A stretch of DNA of 64,000 bases from a virus, in IMG/VR virus record IMGVR_UViG_3300013126_004149, positions 1 through 64,000 of that record, one strand, 5' to 3'. The notes beneath the pieces are model-generated. The model made no database searches. It was not told the origin of the DNA and saw only the letters and a list, made by a program, of their open reading frames with translations. Shown in pieces: positions 58,783-64,000 of the stretch (positions are counted from its first letter, which is position 1; each line of letters begins with the position of its first letter). The translations under genes and the position numbers were made by a program.

Positions 58783-59199
58783 TTAAAATTTTCTACCTCC
58801 AGGTCCGCCTTCTGCGTCACCAACAGCTGTAACGTCTTTCCATTTATCACCTTCCTTTTTAACAGTTTTACATCTATCAAAATGGATTTTAGCAAATTCT
58901 TCTTCTATAACAGTTTTAGAATCTGCATTTTTATAAATATAGTTATAAACAGTTGGAGCAAATTTGGCACCATAAACTAAACTCTTCTTTTCATCAAATC
59001 CAAAACTTTCAGCCCAATCAATAAATTTCTTTTTAAGAGATTCTTTAGATAATTTACCAGCTTGTAAAGAAGTCCAATTTGTATTAATATCTTTTGACCA
59101 CTCACCATCTTTTGGACTGAAAAGTCCCTTTAAGAATTCTTCGTTCATAGAATCGTTTTCTGTGTATGAAAACGATTCGAATGTTTTTAAATGTTTCAT
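58783..59199 (-). CDS. protein with clear leader-like peptide, 138 aa
   Basis: The N-terminus MKHLKTFESFSYTENDSMNE is the best example of the recurrent peptide. It is followed by a helical, Lys-rich domain (SLKKKFIDWAESFGFDEKKS; YKNADSKTVIEEEFAKIHFD) and a Gly-rich end (GDAEGGPGGRKF). Small basic proteins with such a start and a cut-off leader are like the internal proteins of T4, which are injected with DNA. AT motif GAATTAATATATACTA about 25-40 nt upstream. Confidence 0.65.
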   Translation of the reverse strand: MKHLKTFESFSYTENDSMNEEFLKGLFSPKDGEWSKDINTNWTSLQAGKLSKESLKKKFIDWAESFGFDEKKSLVYGAKFAPTVYNYIYKNADSKTVIEEEFAKIHFDRCKTVKKEGDKWKDVTAVGDAEGGPGGRKF

Positions 59200-59223
59200 A
59201 TTATTTATTATTTTTTATTTTTA

Positions 59224-59239
59224 GTATATATTAATTCTA
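59224..59239 (-). promoter_or_regulatory. promoter-like AT motif
   Basis: On the - strand AATTAATATATACTAA, about 25-40 nt before the ATG at 59199. Confidence 0.45.
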
Positions 59240-59251
59240 AAAACCTTTTTT

Positions 59252-60154
59252 TTACATTTTTTTATCAAAAATATAAAGATCATATAAAGAATTTCCTTTT
59301 ACATTTTTAATACTCTTTAAAATATCTCCAGTTATAGAATCTAATACCTTAAAATTACCCAAATCTACACCCTTATCTGTTTTAACTTTAACTGTGTTTC
59401 CTGGTTGTCCTAAAGCACCCAGAACAGCTACATATTTATTTCCATAAATACTCTTTAAAAAAGATATTCTAAGTGTTTTAATATCTTTAGAATCTTTTAT
59501 ATAAGAATTCTCCATTGCTTTCATTAAATCTAATTGAGTTTCTGTTTCTTTTACTATAATTGATGATGATTTATTTTCTGCTGTTCCTAAAGAAACCTCA
59601 TCTCTATTTACAATTTTATTTTGATTAACTAAATTTTGTTGATTTCTTCTAATTTCATTAAAATCTGCTCTAACTATAATACCACCTCTCATTCCTTTAT
59701 CATACATATTATATCCAGCTGGTGCCAATCTATAAAATGATCCAGTAAAGGTCATGGATAAAATTCTATCAGTTCTAAATAATCTCCATATTTTATTAAT
59801 GTGTCTGTTATTAGAAACTGACCACCCATTCAAATGCCATCCTCTAAGTAGTGTTTTTCCTTTTGATGATCTACCCAAAACCATTGGATAAATTACTCTC
59901 TCATGACCAGAAAAATGTGTATCTTCCTCACCTTTATAATTTATTAAGAATATGAGACCATATTTAATCGCTTTAATCATAACTTCATCTGAATACTTAA
60001 TAGGTTCATTGATAGGAATATTCGCAATGTCCTTAACATTCTTTAATGAAAATCTAGGAACAAATTCAGAATTTTCTTTAATTCTATAATGTTCTTTGAT
60101 TACATATTCAACTGGTTTAAGATTGAAATAATCTCTAGTTTGTTTTAAATTCAT
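59252..60154 (-). CDS. WYL-like domain protein, 300 aa
   Basis: Residues about 60-165 read IKYGLIFLINYKGEEDTHF, VIYPMVLGRSSKGKTLLRGW, LFRTDRILSMTFTG and AGYN. This order (I-x-Y, P-x-x-L-G, L-R-G/A, F-R-x-D-R-I) is that of WYL domains, which bind ligands such as ssDNA or nucleotides and often sit in regulators. No helix-turn-helix is visible at the N-terminus. The C-terminal 100 residues have LGALGQPGNTVKVKTDKGVD, perhaps a small beta-barrel. Could be a regulator or a DNA-end sensor; unsure. Confidence 0.5.
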   Translation of the reverse strand: MNLKQTRDYFNLKPVEYVIKEHYRIKENSEFVPRFSLKNVKDIANIPINEPIKYSDEVMIKAIKYGLIFLINYKGEEDTHFSGHERVIYPMVLGRSSKGKTLLRGWHLNGWSVSNNRHINKIWRLFRTDRILSMTFTGSFYRLAPAGYNMYDKGMRGGIIVRADFNEIRRNQQNLVNQNKIVNRDEVSLGTAENKSSSIIVKETETQLDLMKAMENSYIKDSKDIKTLRISFLKSIYGNKYVAVLGALGQPGNTVKVKTDKGVDLGNFKVLDSITGDILKSIKNVKGNSLYDLYIFDKKM

Positions 60155-60190
60155 AATCTATATATTAAATGTTTATTTTATAAAATATAA

Positions 60191-60206
60191 TTTTAATATA
60201 TATAAT
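60191..60206 (+). promoter_or_regulatory. promoter-like AT motif
   Basis: TTTTAATATATATAAT, about 18 nt before the ATG at 60224. On the opposite strand TTTAATATATAGATT touches the ATG at 60154. Confidence 0.5.
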
Positions 60207-60223
60207 AAAAATTAGATTTTTAT

Positions 60224-60913
60224 ATGATTAATAATAGAGAAGATGCTAATAAATATTATCAACAAGTTAACGAGTTAATTGATGATTATATTGATAAATG
60301 GAAAATTAAACCTTCTAACCTAGGAAGATACTTAAAAAATGGTTCAGATAGATTTAATAAATTCCTAAAAAGAAATAACTTAAAAGAAGTTAATGGTATT
60401 GATAGAGTTCTTTCTGATGTTATAGAAGATAGAATTAACATGGAAAGGGATGCTGTTTTAACTTTTGAAAATTTTAAATTTTTTGAATCTGATGAATTTA
60501 AAATAATTGATTTGAAAAGTTGTTTGGAAAAGGGTATTGAAAAAGCGGATTTAAATATGGAAAAAGCATTGGCTGACGCATTTGATACAAATTTAAGTTC
60601 TATAGAAATAATTGAAAGTAATAAACATCTATTTAAAGTTGATGGATGGAATGAATTTGAAATAGTAATTTATTCTAGTGAAGATTTAGAAATTATTAAA
60701 AATAACTTAGTTGATTATTTAGTTGAGGATTTAAAATCTAAAAAAGTAAATCTAGGTGGTATTATTGAATTTTCTTTAAAAGATATTACTAGTGATGTTG
60801 GTTTTATAAGATTCTCAATTGGTAGAGAAATTGAATTAAAAAGTGTTATAAGTAAATTACTAGAAATGGAACATTATAAATCTTTTAATGGGTATGAAAT
60901 ATGGAAAAAATAG
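60224..60913 (+). CDS. hypothetical protein with internal leader-like motif, 229 aa
   Basis: The N-terminal 75 residues are helical and basic; then VLTFENFKFFESDEF (78-92) matches the leader-like pattern; the remaining C-terminal domain (EIIESNKHLFKVDGWNEFEI onwards) is alpha/beta. The motif stands between two domains, which would fit a cleavage site. Not recognised otherwise. Confidence 0.55.
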   Translation: MINNREDANKYYQQVNELIDDYIDKWKIKPSNLGRYLKNGSDRFNKFLKRNNLKEVNGIDRVLSDVIEDRINMERDAVLTFENFKFFESDEFKIIDLKSCLEKGIEKADLNMEKALADAFDTNLSSIEIIESNKHLFKVDGWNEFEIVIYSSEDLEIIKNNLVDYLVEDLKSKKVNLGGIIEFSLKDITSDVGFIRFSIGREIELKSVISKLLEMEHYKSFNGYEIWKK

Positions 60914-61025
60914 CACTCCATATAGATTGTTTTTATTATAGGTTTAGAAAAAACATGTAACATCATGATATATATATACCCCCTTGTGGAACTAGAATTT
61001 TCTAGATAAAAAATAAAAATTTAAA
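60914..61025 (+). promoter_or_regulatory. endolysin leader region
   Basis: 112 bases without a gene. It holds TGATATATATATACCCCC (AT run followed by a rare C-run) and the inverted repeat CTAGAA-TT-TTCTAG about 30 nt before the endolysin ATG. The TTTTAATATATA motif is absent here, so the endolysin may be under different control from its neighbours. The inverted repeat could be an operator or RNA hairpin (inference). Confidence 0.4.
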
Positions 61026-61826
61026 ATGTTATTAAAGTTAGGATCAACAGGGAAAGAAGTTAAACTTTTACAAGAAAAATTAGGTCTTAAAGGAGATGGT
61101 AATTTTGGGCCTAAGACTGAAAGTGCTGTAAAAAAGTGGCAAAAAGAAAATGGTTTAAAAGATGATGGAGTTGTAGGTGATATCACATGGGTGAAAATTA
61201 ATGAAAGTGTTGAATCTCAATCACCTTTGTCTTTTATAAATAAAATAAAAGGTCATATTCCAGATTCAGTATTTCAACAAATACCTTCTACATGTTCATC
61301 GTTTAATATAATTACACCTTTAAGGTTAGCTCATTTTCTTTCTCAATGTTCTCATGAGAGTGGTAATTTTAAATCTGTTTTTGAAAATTTGAATTATTCG
61401 GAAAGTGGACTATTAAATACATTTAAAAAATATTTTACACCTGAATTAGCTAAAAAATATTCTAAAAAACCAGAAATGATAGCATCTAGAGTTTATGCTA
61501 ATAGAATGGGTAATGGTTCTGAAGAAAGTGGTGATGGGTGGAAGTTTCGTGGTAGAGGATATCTACAGTGTACTGGTAAATCAAACTATGATTCTTTATC
61601 TAAAAAATTTGGAGTTGATTTTTTATCAAATCCTGATCTACTATCTACTGATTATCCGCTTTCATCAGCTGGTTGGTTTTTTGATAAAAATAAATTATGG
61701 TCTATTTGTGATAAAGGTTCAACTGATGATGTAGTTAAAGAATTAACAAAAAGAATAAATGGTGGTTATTTAGGATTAAATGATAGGATAGAAAAATTTA
61801 ATAAATATTATAACCTTTTAAAATAA
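61026..61826 (+). CDS. endolysin: peptidoglycan-binding + GH19 domain
   Basis: 266 aa. Residues 1-62 are a peptidoglycan-binding type 1 domain with two repeats (LGSTGKEVKLLQEKLGLKGD, FGPKT; LKDDGVVGDITW). From about 75 the GH19 chitinase/lysozyme-like domain: LAHFLSQCSHESGNF (catalytic Glu), YANRMGNGSEESGDGW (second Glu) and FRGRGYLQCTGKSNY. It cleaves the glycan strand of peptidoglycan for host lysis. It has no signal peptide, so a holin is needed. Strong terminator downstream. Confidence 0.9.
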   Translation: MLLKLGSTGKEVKLLQEKLGLKGDGNFGPKTESAVKKWQKENGLKDDGVVGDITWVKINESVESQSPLSFINKIKGHIPDSVFQQIPSTCSSFNIITPLRLAHFLSQCSHESGNFKSVFENLNYSESGLLNTFKKYFTPELAKKYSKKPEMIASRVYANRMGNGSEESGDGWKFRGRGYLQCTGKSNYDSLSKKFGVDFLSNPDLLSTDYPLSSAGWFFDKNKLWSICDKGSTDDVVKELTKRINGGYLGLNDRIEKFNKYYNLLK

Positions 61827-61857
61827 AAAAGAGAGTCTCAATTGACTCTCTTTTTTT
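61824..61857. terminator. terminator after the endolysin
   Basis: A-run, GAGAGTC (61831-61837), loop TCAATT, GACTCTC (61844-61850), T-run. The following ~120 bases up to 61976 hold no gene, no tRNA and no AT promoter motif. Confidence 0.85.
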
Positions 61858-61976
61858 GGTTAAAAAGTAATCAAGTTACTTCATTCCCTTACCATCCGAA
61901 TTTGTTTAAGAAATAATCATTGTTAAATCATTCACATAACAAATATACAAATAATTTTATTATTTACAAATTATTC

Positions 61977-62654
61977 TTAAAATAAATATTTTAATTTTAT
62001 ATCTCTCACTAAAGATTTTAGTTCAGAATCTCCTATTATATCTTTTAAGTAATTATATATTCTTTCTTTACAAAAGAATCCATTGTAATTTACTTCATTA
62101 CCATTTTCATTTATTCTTCTTAAAGATATACGAAGGTTTGGTTGTAATCTTAATATGATTTTACCACTTTCAATTATAAGAAAGAAACTTTGTTCAAACT
62201 CTGGTCCGTAATTAGCAAAACCTGGTTGGAATCCAAATTCATTTAAAAATTTAATTACATGATTATATCTTTCATATCTACCTAATAGTTTAGTATCTGT
62301 ATCATAGTAGGAAAATCTCGATGGCATTCCATCAAACTCATTTTCATCACCAATGTAGTATTGAATAGTATCATCTAGAATTTCATCAATTTTAGCATCT
62401 CTAATTTCTTCGGTATTTTTTATATTATTACGATTAATTATATTTTTAATATTTTTATCAAAAATAAAATGTATTTTACCTGTTTTTTCTGCGATAAAAT
62501 TACAATCATCTATTAATGATTTTGGGATTTCACTATTTTCATGTTTGAATATTTCTAAATTCTCAACATGATCAACTGGATTACTACCATCATTAATTTC
62601 TATATCAGTTGTTCCATCAGGGAGAGTTACTGTATTAATTTGAATTTCGTTCAT
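61977..62654 (-). CDS. hypothetical protein, 225 aa
   Basis: Not recognised. Starts MNEIQINTVTLPDGTTDIEI; contains KTGKIHFIFDKNI, RDAKIDEILDD and YGPEFEQSFFLIIESGKIIL; ends LVRDIKLKYLF, similar to the tail of the small proteins at 56 kb. Overlaps the previous gene by 20 nt. Soluble, alpha/beta. Confidence 0.6.
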   Translation of the reverse strand: MNEIQINTVTLPDGTTDIEINDGSNPVDHVENLEIFKHENSEIPKSLIDDCNFIAEKTGKIHFIFDKNIKNIINRNNIKNTEEIRDAKIDEILDDTIQYYIGDENEFDGMPSRFSYYDTDTKLLGRYERYNHVIKFLNEFGFQPGFANYGPEFEQSFFLIIESGKIILRLQPNLRISLRRINENGNEVNYNGFFCKERIYNYLKDIIGDSELKSLVRDIKLKYLF

Positions 62655-62874
62655 TATTTAATGTGTAATTTTTTTTATGATCAAATCTCATATTTATATA
62701 ATTTAGAATAAATTGGCATTTTTCATATTCTTCTCTACTTTGGTAGTAGAAAATCATTTCATTTAGGAATTTTTGATCATATAATTTAAACTTTTCGTCA
62801 AAATGTTTTCCATTTTGTATTCTTTGAAAGTTGCTATTGATTAGGTTATCATAGCTTTTTAAAACTTTAATCAT
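62635..62874 (-). CDS. hypothetical protein, 79 aa
   Basis: Not recognised. Helical, with many Tyr/Phe/Asn residues (FYYQSREEYEKCQFILNYIN). It overlaps the next gene by 20 nt and follows the membrane-anchored gene by 1 nt, so they form one operon. Confidence 0.55.
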   Translation of the reverse strand: MIKVLKSYDNLINSNFQRIQNGKHFDEKFKLYDQKFLNEMIFYYQSREEYEKCQFILNYINMRFDHKKNYTLNNERNSN

Positions 62875-62875
62875 A

Positions 62876-63502
62876 TTAAAGGTTTTTACTTTGGTTATTT
62901 AAGAAGTTTAATTCTTCTAAAGATAGTGATTTTAATCCAGATTTAGAAATTTTATCTAAAATTTCATCTGTATCGAATTTATTTATATTTTCTTTATTAA
63001 TAGTATCTATTTCTGATTTTTGATCTAAATCTATATCTTGTAGAGCATTGGGATTGTTTTGGTTCCACTTTTTCATTTCTTCCATTTTTATTTGGAATTC
63101 TTCTTTTGAGATAGTCATGCCCATTATATTAACAACATCATTTATTTGTGAATTAAATCTATCATTCAATTCCATTAAGAGTTCAGATGCTAGATTTGTA
63201 TCTACTGATTCTGTTGTGTAGAGGCATTGATTATCTTTAAATATACAAAGTACTCCTTTATCCATTAAATAAACTAGATTAACAACATCTAGGTTGGTTA
63301 TTTTAGTATCAACAATAACTGTGTGGTTAACTCTACTAACAAATACAGCTTTTCCTTTTTTTAGATTAGAAAGAACTTCTCTAAATTTGATAGAGATATC
63401 GCCTATCATTTTTTTATGATCTAAGTTTTTCTTAATTAGAGTGTAATATCTTGTTGATAATATACCTAAAGCGGTACCCCATAATAATCCTAGTATAAAC
63501 AT
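62876..63502 (-). CDS. membrane-anchored protein with LDKI motif, 208 aa
   Basis: Residues 1-17 (MFILGLLWGTALGILST) are hydrophobic and could be a membrane anchor or uncleaved signal. A beta-rich domain follows (KAVFVSRVNHTVIVDTKI; LMDKGVLCIFKDNQCLYTTE), then helices, and a C-terminal EILDKISKSGLKSLSLEELNFL, the LDKI motif. Similar short C-terminal motifs end Bacteroidota membrane proteins such as some rhomboids, so it could serve membrane-linked contacts. Function unknown. Confidence 0.6.
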   Translation of the reverse strand: MFILGLLWGTALGILSTRYYTLIKKNLDHKKMIGDISIKFREVLSNLKKGKAVFVSRVNHTVIVDTKITNLDVVNLVYLMDKGVLCIFKDNQCLYTTESVDTNLASELLMELNDRFNSQINDVVNIMGMTISKEEFQIKMEEMKKWNQNNPNALQDIDLDQKSEIDTINKENINKFDTDEILDKISKSGLKSLSLEELNFLNNQSKNL

Positions 63503-63525
63503 TTTTTCTTTAGTATTTTTTAATT

Positions 63526-64000
63526 TTATATGTTATATATATTTTTTCTTATTTTGATTAGTAATTCATTAACAAATTTTTTATCTACATTATCTGGTAG
63601 ATTGGAATTATTAAATAATTCATCAATTTCAATAATATCTTTTTCAACATCATTTATTAGAGTTTCTAAATCTATTTCTCCCCTTCTAATTGAGATTAAA
63701 TAGTCTGTATCATTTCTTCTAACATTGATACCCTTTCCTTCAGCAATTTCTTTAGCCATGGAAATAAGTCTTTTACAATGCATCATATTCTTACCATCAA
63801 TTTTTTGACCGTGTGATTTAACATCTACCCATCTTGCTTCGTTTTTATTCTCTAACCAATCCTGGTATGATTTATAATCTTTACAATGTTCTGAATATCC
63901 ATCTTTATTATAAACAATATTACAAATAGGGGTTTCACCTTTTGGAATAGAAGAAAGTCTGAGAGAATTTGACTCAGCGACATTCTGACCTTCTCCAGTT
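63526..64000 (-). CDS. nucleotidyltransferase-like protein, C-terminal part (partial)
   Basis: The frame is open to the window edge, giving 157 residues; the start lies beyond 64000. The text WVDVKSHGQKIDGKNMMHCK, INVRRNDTDYLISIRRGEID and LETLINDVEKDIIEIDELF follows the C-terminal pattern of predicted nucleotidyltransferases of the RlaP type (a His/Lys-rich helix, R-x-D, YLxxIRxGE). The catalytic G-S...D-x-D part would be upstream of the window. It could add nucleotides to RNA or protein. An ATG inside (63786) is not the start since the domain extends beyond it. Confidence 0.6.
   Translation of the reverse strand, partial: TGEGQNVAESNSLRLSSIPKGETPICNIVYNKDGYSEHCKDYKSYQDWLENKNEARWVDVKSHGQKIDGKNMMHCKRLISMAKEIAEGKGINVRRNDTDYLISIRRGEIDLETLINDVEKDIIEIDELFNNSNLPDNVDKKFVNELLIKIRKNIYNI

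Noticed and set aside
61857-61976. tRNA or small RNA gene after the endolysin
   Set aside because: No cloverleaf with T-loop (GGTTCRA) or acceptor pairing could be made; no promoter motif or terminator at its end.

Overview
This window looks like part of a large, strongly AT-rich, T4-like myovirus genome that infects a member of the Bacteroidota. The phage assignment rests on a baseplate block (gp53-like, gp5-like and gp27-like proteins plus several cell-wall hydrolases), T4-type replication and recombination genes (UvsW-like helicase, gp43-like DNA polymerase C-terminal half, gp45-like clamp, TOPRIM primase, UvsY-like mediator) and a GH19 endolysin. The Bacteroidota assignment is an inference from three things: start codons preceded by A-rich stretches without Shine-Dalgarno sequences, a small basic protein ending YKKAYKGQGR, and a tail motif (LDKI..GI.SL...) of a kind common in Bacteroidota proteins.

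Layout: 1-5.3 kb holds chaperone, phosphoesterase and glycosyltransferase genes and a DHH phosphoesterase. 5.4-8.6 kb holds a homing endonuclease and an amidoligase-like protein. 9.1-28.8 kb is the baseplate/tail-hub block, three genes on + converging on five on -. 29-32.2 kb is a UvsW helicase gene broken into four pieces by a split intein carrying a nuclease gene, a decayed Hint segment and a 17-nt stop-bounded gap. 32.3-36.4 kb holds SerA-like dehydrogenase, DNA methyltransferase, GIY-YIG endonuclease and ClpP. 36.5-46.6 kb holds an acidic core-like protein, a HAD-like phosphatase, primase, universal stress protein and a putative nuclease. 46.7-49.8 kb is the C-terminal half of a B-family DNA polymerase, broken by a split intein with its own nuclease gene and by a 43-nt gap. 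49.9-56 kb holds another homing endonuclease, the clamp, an aminotransferase, an M42 peptidase and a UvsY-like protein. 56-64 kb is mostly small unknown genes, an L,D-transpeptidase-like protein, the endolysin and a nucleotidyltransferase running off the edge.

Three patterns cross gene boundaries. First, two essential replication genes are interrupted at conserved motifs by short gaps that begin with TGA right after the last codon, follow a perfect hairpin and contain another hairpin. This resembles translational bypassing (T4 gene 60). Second, at least ten otherwise unrelated proteins start with, or contain, a short peptide of the form K..K.F..F...NE, resembling T4 capsid-targeting or propeptide sequences, so they may be packaged in the head and injected. 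Third, a motif close to TTTTAATATATA precedes most genes or gene groups, at two distinct distances from the start codon, and hairpin terminators (several with the same ACCACTC stem) separate convergent genes.

No tRNA, rRNA, CRISPR array or insertion sequence was recognised. No gene-free stretch exceeds about 150 bases. All functional calls come from reading motifs by eye; no database search was possible.
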